Source: Cucumis sativus (Eukaryota > Streptophyta > Magnoliopsida > Cucurbitales > Cucurbitaceae). From it: a stretch of 64,000 bases of DNA. Under the pieces are notes generated by a model. That model saw only the letters and a list, made by a program, of their open reading frames with translations, was not told where the DNA came from and ran no database searches. The position numbers and the translations under genes are program-made. Location: positions 3,410,001 to 3,474,000 of the forward strand of contig NC_026658.2 of the NCBI RefSeq assembly GCF_000004075.3, read 5' to 3'. Shown here one piece after another: positions 36,295 to 49,100 of the stretch. How positions within the stretch are numbered: the first letter of the stretch is position 1; every line of letters begins with the position of its first letter.

Positions 36295-38175
36295 TCAAAG
36301 GTAGGGATTAGGCCATTCCATGCCATAAATACAATAATTTTCAGGCATGTAATAAAACACATCTTCTTCATATAATGGTGAAATTTCCCCAAGGGATATG
36401 GGTTGCTCCATCTCCATAGCTTCCATTGACATTGATGGGCTTGGGCTACTACTACTTAATGGCCCATCACCCCCTTCTCCCATTCTTACCCTCTCTTTCT
36501 CTTTCTCTACTTCTAATAGTTGCTCTTTTAGCTTCAACAGCTGCATCATTTTATTTTGAAAAATATTATTTAGTAGCTAATTCTATTTTCATATGGGTAC
36601 AAAAAAATATTATGAAAAAATTCAACCCAAACGTACTATTTTCAAATTATTCTAAAAACAATTCAAATATGAAGAAAAAACAAAACAAAACAAAACAAGA
36701 GATTAGAAAAAGAAACAAAATAGCTACTGAAATGAATATTTTCTTTTAACATTTAGATACGGTGTAGTGTTGTAGTAGGAAGTAAGTGGGAGATAGAATT
36801 TAGTGTTGATAAGTGAAATGTTAAAGTGAGAAGTGAGAGGCACCAGAGTGGGGTGATGGCCCATAGAAACACAGACAACATAGTACGAAATAACTTTATT
36901 ACTCACTTTGTAATTTTAAAATTTATATAGTTGAGGAATGAGGTGGTGGTGGGTGTTGTAAGGCAATTGGCTTATCAAAAGTTCTGTCAAACCATTTTCT
37001 TTTCTCTTTACTAAAAGAAAATAAATATATAAGTATATATATATATTTGCCACCTGATTGTAAAACAAAGTGGGGTGGGGGTTTCTTCGAGCCAAGAGCC
37101 CATGCACGTTCATTCATGTTGGTCCACTCCTCTCTTTTTCACCCAAAGTTACCCACCTTTTCTCCTCCACTCTTTCTTTTCTTTTTTGTTTCCACCCTTT
37201 TTTGTGTAGGTACCAAGTGTTAAATGGTAATTAGTGTTTAAGATATATGTCTAATCTGAAGTAATATTCACTTGGTCTTCAGTACTGTACACATAACTTT
37301 TTAATAACACATGCAGGAATAGAAAATTGAAAGTTTCTAAAAAGAAATATCAAATCAACTTTCGATGAACCAAAATCAGTTTCTTTTTAGTTTGGGATGT
37401 ATGGTTAATTAATTTGAACTGAATATATAATTGAATTATGTATTGTTTTGAAAACTAATCGATTAACTAATACATTATTATTAAATGATACCAAATCTGA
37501 ATTATTGATGATAGTGTTAGAAGTTTTCTCCCATCTTCTCCCATTTTCTGCCTTAAACTAATTAAATTAGATAACAGTAAAGAAAATGGTTTAGATTCAA
37601 TTAAGGATGAAAGAAGATTAAAGAGACAGTGAAACAAACCTCTGTTTCAAGACGGCATTTTTCAACGACGACGGATTCATGAAGCTTCTTCAAATTAGAA
37701 TACTCCTCCTCAAGTTTCTTATTCTTCCACCGTGCACGGCGGTTCTGAAACCACACAGCCACCTGCCGGGGATCCAACCCCAACTCCGACGCTAACCGGT
37801 CCTTTCTTTCCGATTCCAATTTATGTTCACTACCAAAATTGGACTCCAAAAGACGAACTTGCGCCGCCGTCAGCTTCCTCTTTTTCCCACCCGACGCTGC
37901 CTCTGTTTCGGATCCTCTGTTCTTCTTACGACGTCGTCTCGGTTTAGACTCGCCCAAATGAACTAAAATGCTTAAAAAAATGAGGTTCAATTCATAGAAG
38001 AAAAGAGGAAAAAAGAAAAGAGTATTTGGGTAAATTTTACCAAAAAGAGGCAAAAACCCTTTAACAAAAAAGAAGGGTACAAACCTTGTTGGGGTAGCAT
38101 TTGGATGTATAATCCATTGTACAACTGAGAGATTTGTACTGATTGATGTTCTTGATCAGTTTGTTGTTGGTTCAT
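36295..38175 (-). CDS. Class I HD-Zip transcription factor, ATHB-21/40/53 type
   Basis: Minus-strand exons are 38175-38085, 37962-37640 and 36540-36295. Joined they give 219 residues in one frame. The N-terminus ([16 protein letters not shown]) matches the short leader of the ATHB-40 group and is followed by a basic KPRRRRKK stretch (37-44). The homeodomain spans about 57-112 and ends in the recognition helix [16 protein letters not shown]. The zipper follows at once with heptad positions L114, L121, V128, L135, L142 and V149. The C-terminus ends in an aromatic motif (GMEWPNPYL). These proteins bind CAATNATTG as dimers in the nucleus; in Arabidopsis HB21, HB40 and HB53 act under BRC1 in axillary buds and raise NCED3. 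The first splice junction adds VHL before GESKP, which is unusual; a slightly different junction is possible. Confidence 0.9.
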
Positions 38176-38325
38176 AGTTTTGGTTTGGTTTTGTTGTATT
38201 ACTCTGTTTTTCTCTTTCTAGTTTTCAGGATTTCTTGAAAACAGAGTGGAAAATAGTTTGATTTCTTTTTAAAAAAGGGGAAGACTTTAGATTGGGTTGG
38301 GAAAAACAGAGCTCATGGGCTGCCT

Positions 38326-38333
38326 TATTTATA
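38326..38333 (-). promoter_or_regulatory. TATA box of the HD-Zip gene
   Basis: On the minus strand this reads TATAAATA, a strong plant TATA box, 151-158 bases upstream of the start codon. That places the cap site about 120 bases before the ATG. The leader between is T-rich, as is common. Confidence 0.65.
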
Positions 38334-40560
38334 AAGGAAAGTGATATATGTTGTTGCCTACTCCCAACTTCAAACCTTTTTTACACCCACCAATATATCT
38401 CACTCTATCTACTATGAACCGTAATAGATAATTTATCTTGATCTATCACAGTTTAAAAATAATTATACTTAAATGTATAATGGATGTCAAATGAGAGGGA
38501 AATTAATTCAGGAAGTTAAGGAAAAAGAGTGTTGTCTTTAGCTAAAAAGGCAGAGGGTGTTTTGGTCATTTTGTATCTTAAAGCTCTTTTTTTTGGGTTT
38601 ATATTATTGAAAAAGAAAACTTTGATAACGAAAGGCTACAATATACTCACGTCAATATCTTTTGTTTTAGCATGCGTTTCATCCATGAAATAAAAAAACA
38701 AAAATTGCTTTAGTTTTTATATCTTTTCTTTTCCTCCCTTTTATAAATTTTTGGGAGAGAGAGGTGATTGTTCGTTTTACTTTCATATTGGATTGTTACG
38801 GTAAATGAAGGAGACAAAAAATTTCTTCCATCTTTAAAGGATAAAGTCGACACTGCTATGCTAATTGAATTATGCTTGTTTGGTCTTGAGATAATAATAT
38901 AAAGTTGTTCTCTCTTATCAAAATAATAACTAAGATTTTCCCAATCTAACAACTTAATTTACAGCACACACCCAACATGAAAGAAAAAAAAAGAAGAGAG
39001 TATATAAGGAGAGAAGTAAGTAAATTGAGGGGAAAGCATTTAGAAAGGGTGATTTATTGGTAGGGTAAGGATGAGTTGATTGAGATGAGTCAAATATTTA
39101 ATGTGGGTAAATTTGGTTGCCATTTCATTGACATTGGGTATGCCTATCTATAATCCACTCATATGTTGACTAGGCTCTCCTTTATATTTTATTTTACTAC
39201 CAACCTCAACTTAGCTTAATAACCAATACTAAAGATCTTTGAGTATATAGTGTTGTTTATAGGGTACATATTGGGGGATGTGGGGGTGAAAATTCCCAAG
39301 CAATGGAACAGAAAAGACTATGGGATTTCCATGTTAGGTAATTAGAAAAGAAAGGTAAGGGGGTATAGTGGTACAAAAAGGCTGCCATGCCACCCACTTA
39401 GAAATAAACCCACCCACACCACAAACATATCACAAAAATATATATTTTCTTTAAAGAAAAGTATATAAGGTGGGCTTGGATCCCAACACCTGAGACTTAG
39501 GGGTGGAACAGTGAGGATGAAAAGGCTCCATTTTCTTTTTCTTTTGGATATAATAACAAATAAATAAATAAACAATAACATATTTGAAAGAGAGTTGTAA
39601 AATGTAGGCTCTTGATTTGGACAAACCAAGTCCCACCTCCCATTTGGTTTTGTTGTTGTCCAATTGGGTTTGGTGTATCCCCTTATTATTACGAGGATAT
39701 ATATATATATATATATATATATATCCTCATCATTTTATTTCTAATTCTAAGTATTTCCATATGTTGTGGGACTTTTAATTAGGTAAATATGACAATATAA
39801 TATCACACTCTTCTTCCTTTTAACACATTTCAACAAATAGGCATATATATACCTATATACATATATACATATAGATGTATGTATGTAATGTATGTACTAC
39901 AATTGTTATCCGAATCAAGTAGCTCATTTAAATAGAACATTTTCTTTTCTTATTTACTATTCTCTTCTTCATATCTTCAGATATTTGTTTCTTTCCAAAT
40001 TTTTTATCATATGTGATTTTTAATGAACTTTTTTTTTTTTTTGTGATGAATGGAAACAGTCATATAAGTGGAACGTAAGTGTGATTTTTCAAAACTGAGA
40101 CAACTTAAAGTGAATCTGTCATCTTTGATGAGATGTCAATTCCTATTTAAAGCCAAAAATTTTGTTTACTATTTTCAAATCCTAACTTGAAACTTAGAAA
40201 TACTTTTCTAAAGAGGTGACAGTAAAATAAAGTGTTAGATATTAAATTTAAGTAGGCAGATAAGGGTAAATTTAATATAATATCTAATTGTTTTTTATCT
40301 TCACTTGGACTTAAAATAGGAAGAAGTAAGGATTTGAACACATAATCTTTTTGATCCACATGCTCTTATATTATTCATAAATCATTGACCCGAAAGCTTA
40401 AGTCGGTAGGTAAAGAAGAATTTAATAACATATCATCTAACATAAACAAACTCATAATGTCAATGTTATTGATATATGTACGAATGTGCATGTCATCCAA
40501 CTTTTCTTTAATAGAACACATTCTAGCTACCTCACATTTATGTTAGTATTAAAGAATAAA
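38334..40560. other. Upstream region of the HD-Zip gene, no gene seen
   Basis: AT-rich non-coding DNA, presumably with distal promoter sequences of the HD-Zip gene. A perfect 36-base palindrome made of (AT)n capped by GAGG and CCTC lies at 39693-39728. ATATAC-type repeats lie near 39843-39895. Confidence 0.55.
39693..39728. repeat. Perfect 36-base palindrome with AT core
   Basis: GAGGAT, an alternating AT tract, and ATCCTC form an uninterrupted self-complementary sequence that can fold into a cruciform. It is essentially an AT microsatellite within a short palindrome. Confidence 0.85.
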
Positions 40561-40567
40561 AAACTTA

Positions 40568-40720
40568 CCAAAGTGAGCATAGTTCAGTTGGCATGTGGTG
40601 TGTCTTAACAACTAAGAGGTCTGTGGTTCGAATCTCTCTATTATTTGTTGAGGGATATGAACCACAAGTCTCTTGATTGCTATCACATTCTATGTGTTAA
40701 TTGAGCTATGCTCGCTTTGG
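40568..40720. mobile_element. Inverted dimer of a tRNA-derived (SINE-like) sequence
   Basis: The 153-base element is a near-palindrome. Each arm, read inward, starts CCAAAG(T/C)GAGCATAG(T/C)TCA, has an A-box-like TAG(T/C)TCA(G/A)TT (left 40580-40591; right, on the minus strand, 40708-40697) and a B-box-like GGTTCGAATCT (left 40625-40635) or GGTTCATATCC (right, minus strand, 40663-40653). The A to B spacing is similar in both arms. So two tRNA-like heads face each other. A single SINE would have only one head and an A-rich tail, so this is either a head-to-head dimer or a foldback element born from one. No target duplication is obvious. It cannot fold into a normal tRNA with intact acceptor stem, so it is not annotated as a tRNA gene. 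Confidence 0.65.
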
Positions 40721-42893
40721 CAAATTATTTTTTTTCATCTTTGAACACACTATTAGATAATTGGAAAGTATATAAACAACCCTAATCGTACACATTTTGG
40801 ATTGAGTCCTATCCATATTTAATTGTTGAAAGATGAAAAAGAAATGTCATGTCCATTTTATCTAAAGAATGAAAAGTGGGGTGTTAGTACTTGTAATTAT
40901 GGGGGACAGATGGAGGTGGAAATGTATGGTCCTTCCAATTCTCTTTTCTTCAAAATGTTACATTGCAAAAGCTGAAATATAGTACACATTTGAGCTAGCA
41001 AAAAATACCTTTAAAAATTCATTGTTTTTTTTATAATGTGGTAACATACCAAATTAAAAAAGAAATAGGTCATAACATCTCTAATATATTATGTGTTACT
41101 TTTGATCATATAGTAAAAATGTGGCCAAAAAAGAAAACTATGATATTATTTCATAAGTATATATAGTTTTCAACATTTTTGTTGAATGTTTTTCATTGTA
41201 AAATAACCTATTCCAAAATGAGTCTTCACATGAAATTTAATATAATTTAGTCAAAAAAAAAAAAAAAAAGAGAAGTTAAAAGTTCTTGAAACAAAAAATT
41301 AAATACCTTTTGTCTAAGATTCCAACACACTTCACGTTACAAAATTCTTTTAGATAATTCAACTCAATTCATCATTATCAACTCGTACAATTTTAATTTT
41401 AGTTGATAAGGTTTTAGATAACGTTTTTTTTCTTGTAAATTCTAAATATGCTATATGATGGAGAAAGGGAAGAAAATGTTAAAATTAAACTCAAATTATA
41501 AAACAACATAAGTTGATTTGATGTGTCATTAGAGTAAAAAAGAAACCAAGAAACTTTAGTTGATTTGATTACATGTGAGTCAAGGATAATGATTTTGTAA
41601 TGCTTTTAATGAACAAAGGCTGAATTTTTGCAAAGGAGAAAAATTGGTCATCTCCATTAAAGACATATTTGCATATATCTGTTTCAACCAAACCCTTATT
41701 TTTCTACTCGATTCATACATTAATAATTTATAAGTTAGTGGTTTGGATTTCTTTTCTTTTTGTTAGGGTTTTTACTTTGTATTTTTTGAAAATGGATATT
41801 AACAAAAAGCCAATGGGACTCCCAATTTTGGGAGGAAGCACCACGTGGCCTTGATATTGACCAAATATTGATGGGGAGATTCATAACATTGGGGTAACTC
41901 TTAGCTTTCAAAAAGCACTTCCACTTTCTTTCATGTCGACTTTCAGGTACCATTTCAACTTAAAAAATTAGAGGTAAAAAGATAATAAAGAAAGAAAAGT
42001 AAAAGGTAACCAAAAGACCTCAAATTTTAACCAACCTCTAAATAAATTTTGATACAAAGAAAACCCTTTTCTTAATGTTGAGGCTCTTTATGAGGAAGTT
42101 CAAACAAATTCAATTCAGTTCATAATAATGTTGATGTCTTAGCTATTAAGAGTTATATTGTTTTGGTTTAAAAGTAAATGAATAAGTTGTTTTCTTTGGG
42201 TGCAACCAATAATTGTAAGTTTTTTAAAAGAAGACTATTGTTTTATTTCATTACAAAATAATTATTTCTAGTACATTAATAATTTTTATGTTTTTGTTTA
42301 TTCTCTTTCTAACATCAACTTTTAATTCTAACTACAAAATTTAAATATTTATTTAACATAAAAACAAAATAACAACCAAACGAGTATTAATCGTCCATAA
42401 TGAACCACAATAATTTTACAAACATAAATTGAAAAAATATAAATTTGGTGTTATGGATGAAATGAAACATAAATTACTTCTTATTTTCTATTTATTTAAA
42501 TTAATAATAATACTTTTAAGAAATCAACAAGAAAGGAATAAAGGAAAACTTAAAGAGAAATCGAAACACAGAAGGTTTTTGTTAACTACGTCTACAAAGT
42601 AGAAATTCGAGAATGATGTTATTTAAAATGAATACTACAGGGTGACAACACTAAATTAAAAGTTTTATAATATTACACGTTTCAAAACCATATAGAAAGT
42701 GGTGATAATTGTGAATAGTTAAATGATTATATTGAATAAGAATTTGTGAAGGGTAGTTGATTGTTTGTAAAAGATATCAAGAAATAGATATAATTAAAGT
42801 AAAAGAAAAGGAAAGAGAATAGGAATTGGGCAGAAGGTGACAAAGCATTCCAATGGTGGGTTTGAAAGAGAGAAGGAGAGAGGTGACTTTGAT

Positions 42894-42960
42894 TAGAAAG
42901 AGAGAGAGAGAGAGAAGCAGAAGAAGAAGAAGAAGGAGCAGAAGAAGAAGAAGGGAAATT
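42894..42960. repeat. Purine-only microsatellite (GA)n-(GAA)n
   Basis: A GAAAGAGAGAGAG run followed by CAGAAGAAGAAG-type repeats. Only two or three C bases interrupt an otherwise pure A/G strand. The opposite strand gives leucine/serine-rich artificial frames. Confidence 0.85.
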
Positions 42961-43096
42961 TGAAGAAAATAAAAAAAGAAAGAGTGTGAGATAGAGACAG
43001 GTTCCACGTAAAAGCAAATAGGCACATGGGGAGCAAATACTCAAAACTAAAAGCCAAAATAAATATTAATATTTTTCCTTTCTTTTCTTTTCTTTA

Positions 43097-43122
43097 AATA
43101 ATAATAATAATAATAATAATAC
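43097..43122. repeat. (AAT)n microsatellite
   Basis: About eight AAT units in tandem, next to a TTTCTTTTCT pyrimidine run. Simple sequence only. Confidence 0.85.
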
Positions 43123-46100
43123 AAACATTAAAACATATAAATTATAAACTATACAATATATATATAAATGCACTCGTGTCACTCCCCCAATGCACACTAA
43201 TTTGTTTGGACCACTCCATTTTATCATCCATCTCCATCCTTCACTTTTATTGAATTACATAGTTAAAGTTACAAGTTTAATTTTCAAATTATTATAAGTT
43301 TAGAAAAAGAGACATGGATTGGAAACCTGAAAAACAAGGGAGTTAATAATATTAAACTCATACATATGTTATGAAATCCACAAAAAAAAAATATATATAG
43401 AAAACATAAAAAAATCAAAGAGAAAATCAATTGACACACTGATTTACGTGGTTCACTAACAATGTGTTTTCTCTATGCAATTTTTATTAAAGATAATAAT
43501 ATAAAATAGAAAATAGGTGCATTCAAACTTAGAGAGCTTAATTCACAGTGTTATAGATTGAATATATTGTTTTTAGGATTGGTAGGTTAGATTAGAAATT
43601 TGAAAATGGTATTTAAAAAATGAATATGATTTTTCTACCAATATATATATATTTGCTAAATTTAGTGTATTTCAATGTATAAAACAAAATTTCCATACAA
43701 CTATTTTTATCAACGACATCTCTTAGCTTTTGAAAATGTCTAATATAAGGGATGGGAGATATAGGTATTAGATATAAACCTTTTGTTGACAACAAGTTAA
43801 TTGTGCCATTAGATACAATAACTCTCTCCTTGTTTAAGTAATAATTATTATAAATTACATATGGCATTTGGAGATATGAGAATTTGTTTAAAGTAATTTT
43901 GGATCCCATTCATTCTCATCTTCATTTTGAATTAAAACAGCAGCCGCCATAAACAGTAATCCCACCACGCATAGTGCTTATTCTTACCCTAAACCCTCTT
44001 TCTTTTTTTGTCAACAACTTATCTTTTATTTTTACCCTTTAGTACTTTATGTTATATAAATATGAATTTATACATTCATATAAAGTTAATTTTATATATG
44101 GTCTTGCTGAAATGATCTGTTGCTTTCTCTTCCACTGATCTCCACCACAACCCCTATTTTCTCTATTTCACTCCCATCTGTTTTCTTTACTACTCATCTT
44201 CTCTTCTCCATTGTGTTGTTGAAAACAACTATTCCAACCATTAAAATAAATAAGAGTTTATGGGGAAACACTTTACATTCGAAAATAAATAAGAATTTTA
44301 CTGCTAACAATTATCTTAATTAAGACGATTTATATATAATTCTTACATCTCTATCCCTAGCTTTAATCTTTTTAATTGGAATTCCTCCTCGCTAAATACT
44401 TTGTGATTATCGAATATCATCTTATAATAATTAACATCATGTGTTTGGTATATTTTAGGTCTACATATTTATTAAAAGTTTATATCTTAATTAATTGAAT
44501 TAAGTATAAATTTTTTACCTTTGAATTAATCACAAATATAAGTTAGAAGTTAGCTAGTGATACCTATCTGGTAAAAGAAAATTATAAAAATATATCTATT
44601 TAGCCACTAGAAAACTTCAAACTTTGAAAACGGTAATATTCTAAAACCCAATTATTTAAGCATTTCTTTTAAAACTTTTGTTCCAATGGAAAAATGATGG
44701 GTAAGTACACATTTGAATGGTAAAAGAGGGTCAAAAAGCAATGGTACTCTTTGTCCAGTGACCGATACACATTTACACAATATGTTTCACACTCACATAT
44801 TTAGTTTATCATATTACAATTTAGATGATCATATAGGGAGAGAATGAGGCATCCTTTCAGAGTTGAGAGGAGCTGTTTCCCTATTCATAACATAAAAAAC
44901 CATTTACTTTCTACTTTTGCTCCTTTATCTATTAATTTCCCTATTTCATCCTTTTAAACCCCAAAATAGTTACTACATTTTACATTGTTGTTTTCAAATT
45001 TTGGATTAAATTTATCTTACTAAATATGACCAATATATATATCCATGACTCAATTTTGAAATTTTAGAATTATTCTTTTAAGATATACCATGGAAAGTTG
45101 TTGATTATATTTTAGAAAATTTTAAATCCTTTTAAGAGTATGTTTTAGTAACATGTACATTAGCACTAGGGAAAAGAAAAGTAGTAAGATAGTATGTATG
45201 TTAAGAAATGAAAAAAATAATTGATTAATTAAATTAATATAAGATATATTTTCAGGGTGCAAAATGTATCAACATAATAAACATGAGGTTGACACAAATA
45301 TTTTAAATATAATTGGGGTATAAATTAATTTGTGATTAGGAAGTTTTGTTTGTCCTTACTCAAAATAAAATATATTGACAAAATATTGAAATTTTCTATT
45401 CATAATCGATTTTCTAGAAAAATGATTCTACAAGTATATCATTATTGAACCCACACAACATCAATGTTTTCGCCAACAACAACAATATATGTTTAGTTCT
45501 TTATCTATATCTCAAAGAAAGGGTAATATATATATATATATATGATCATGTTTTTATTGTTATATTCATATATAGACCGTAAAACAAGGTCGTGTTTGAT
45601 TAGTATAACAAAGTTAAGTAGTTAAAAACGACATTAATGGTTGACTTGTTTAACCATAGTTTAAAGTTAACCAAACCAAAGAACATGGTTAACTCTCCTT
45701 CATAGTTCATAGTAACAAAGGGATAAGACCAATGAGGTAGCACGGAAGGAAAAGAAAGAGAGAAAAGGCATTAAACTAAATAATTAGTCTCAATTAACAA
45801 TGAGATTATTAAAATGAAAAAGAAAAGGTGATTGGGCGCATGAATGAGATTCCCTTCTTTACAAGCTTTTATTATAAAAAGTAATTAACAAAATTAATTG
45901 TTATAAAAAAAAATATTGCTTTGACTTAAAAAAAACAAAATAAAAAGAAAAAGTGTATGTGTAATTAATTAAGTTTTATTGATTTGAAAGATTATAAACT
46001 AATGGGTGTCATGTTTATACCGACAAAGGGAGGCCTTGTTTCCCCATCTTCCAACTTCACAACTTGCTTTAAAGTTATTGGTTACAATTATGATTGATCA

Positions 46101-49100
46101 CATCTTTTGATTATTTTTAATTAACCCTGCCAAATCACAGATTCCCCCTTTGATTTCAAGCACTTATTTCGATTAACCAAATCCCTCAATATATATATAT
46201 ATATATAGTAATTTTTTAGTTCTATATTATTAATTGGTTTCTTTACTTTCCTAGGGTTTTGTTTCTTAATTATAAAAAAGAAAAAGCTAATTATGTTTGA
46301 GAGTGTTGATAGTGGGGATGGTTTGCTTTTGTTTTTCTCGAAAATAAATCTTTTTCTTTTTCTAAATGTTTTAATGTTTTGGTCATATTATTACTTTTAT
46401 ATAGATAATAATAATAAAAAAAAAGTTGAAATTTAAAATGAAAAATCTTTCTTAAAGATCGTCAAAACCTGCCAATACACTCAAACTACCCTTGGAATAC
46501 TCAAATCAACTTTAAGTTAACTCTTTAGACCTTTTAAGAGGTGTATATATGTTCCCATTTCATGATGTTGTTAAGAAATTGATAATTAAGAGAAAAAAAG
46601 CAATACATAAAGTTGATGGTAAAGATATTAATGCATATGTTGAGACAACAAATCCTCTTAACATCTTCACAATGGTATGATATTGTCTACTTTGAATATA
46701 CATCTTCATGGCTTTGCTTTTAGTTTTATTGACAATATATATATTACGTAATTCACTAATGATATATGTGAGCTATGTCCACCGTTAGAGAAAGAGAAAC
46801 AAACTTTTATTATTAAGGAGAGAAATATCACCCGTCAATAAGATTACATGATTTATATATAAAATATATTTCTTTAAAATCTAATTAAGCCAAAATCATA
46901 AATTATATAATTACATTTAAAAGGCATATACAACTTAGATTTCGGGGTGTTACTTCTTAATCCCACCCGCATTGCTCTTAATAATTAGACCTTGTGTTGG
47001 GTTATTTTAAGTGTCATTTAATAAATTTAAGGCACTCCAATAAATTTTTAGCTTACTATGTCATTTATTATAGGCATTCCAACTTTATCTTTACAATATA
47101 ATTATTTTTTAATATGTGTACAAAAAGTGTAAACAAATCTTGATAAATCACTTATAATTGTACCAAAATTAATAGAAGATAACCTTTCAACACTTTAATC
47201 CAATTAGAGAATTAAAAAATAAATCATCATAATAACTTATAAAATTTTAATCAATAATTTTCAAAATATAGGGTTACTTCTCCCAAGATCTTTCATTTCA
47301 TTCTTACCACAATGAGCTATTATTGGAATTTGTCTGCTTATTGTATATAAAAATGGTTGTTATATATCATTGACTCAATGGAAAAGAAAAGAAAGAAAAA
47401 AAGAAGCAACTATGGGATAAAAACCTTTAAAATATTCTTCTCATTATATTATATTCATATTCATATTATCTAACACAAAATTGCCTTCACCTCTTCACTA
47501 AGCAATAGCTTGTTTAAGCTTCTAATGCAAATTTATTTTTGCCTTTAATTTATATTGGTCACTATATTTTAAAATCAATTACTCATAACTATCTCCATCC
47601 ATCCAATTTAGTTCATTTTGATTTTTAACTATATATATAGATATAATTGAAAATGAAACAACCAAACTGGTCAATTTTTTTTAGCTGTGCACTAACCCAT
47701 ATAAACATTTTTAAAATATAAAAAATAAAGCAGTATTCAAACTTCAAAAATATTAATTAACAAATCAAATCAAATTTAGCCAATAGAGAAAATGGATCAT
47801 GAGGAGACAAGTTATATTCTTTTGATAAAGTATACCCTATATAACTTATTAAAATGAAAAGATTCACCTTAGACTGTAGGTGGAGATCTTGGCAAAGAGA
47901 AAATATACACACACACACATATAACTGCAGTAACATACTTTATGCAGAGTACCCAAATGATTAAGAGTATTTCAGGTTGTATATTTACCACTTTTCTAAA
48001 ATGATAATAAATAGATCTAAGTTGTATACACTATTGAAATTTAATTTTAGTATCTTTTGTATATTCAATATTGCAATGGGGGTAACTACATCATACCATA
48101 CAAAGAGAATGGTATACTATATCTAATGAAACTTAATAAGAGAGAGAGATAAAAAATAAATTAAAATGATGGAAATTAGTAAATAATATATTTTGGTACG
48201 ATAATAGGGTTGAAGAACAGACAGAAATGACACCAAATAGTGTGTTGTGTGTCCACTTGATTTTTCATATCTCCAAAATTTGAAAGTTGGAAACATATAT
48301 ATATATATATAGGGCCACTTTATATATACTTTGAAATTGGAAAATGTGAAAAGTTTGTTGTCATCATTCAACATTCCTACTTCTTCTGTAAGACAATTTT
48401 GCTTATGTTTGTTTAATTTTTTGTCACACATAATACATATTTCCCTCTTCTTTCTCTATTTTTGTCACATATTCATTCAAAAAGGTCATGATTTTATAAA
48501 TTATTTACCTAACTTTTTACTAATATTAAAGAATAATTTACATATAGATCTGATTTAGGATTAAAATCATTACATAATTCTACCCTACTCCAAGAATCAC
48601 TTTATTTTATTGATACAAAATCAATTTAACATTAGAAACTACACCAAGTAGTACTTTATAATGTAAAATTAAAATTTGAAAATTATGATTAATACAAAAG
48701 TTTGGCTAAAGAGGCGACCAACATATGCTTTTAGAGAGTATTATAAAAAACGACAAATCAATTACTTTTTTCTTGTCAAAATAAATTAAAAAAATTATCA
48801 TACCATTTAGAAGTTTAAAATGGTTAGAAAATACTTTGGAATTACTTTTCGATCATTTCAAACACATCTAACTAATTTTTAGATCTAAAAAATAGATTCT
48901 AACCATCGTTTAGTAATCGACCAATCTCAACCCAACATGAAAAGATAACTTTTACTTAACATTGCACTAAAAACTAAAGCACTTATAGTTGGAAATTGCT
49001 ATTAATTATAATTTTGTTTGTAGGGTTTTTTTTGCCTGAAAAATGTGCAGTGTGCATTGTAAATTGTAGTATTGAAAATGAAAATAAATGTCTCAAAATC

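Noticed and set aside
40568..40640. Functional tRNA gene
   Set aside because: A and B boxes are present, but there is no matching acceptor stem and the sequence is half of an inverted dimer; better seen as SINE-like.
42727..43044. Serine/leucine-rich minus-strand frames
   Set aside because: They are translations of a (GA)n/(GAA)n microsatellite.
43985..44005. Interstitial telomere repeat (CCCTAAACCCT)
   Set aside because: Only one and a half units are present; not an array.
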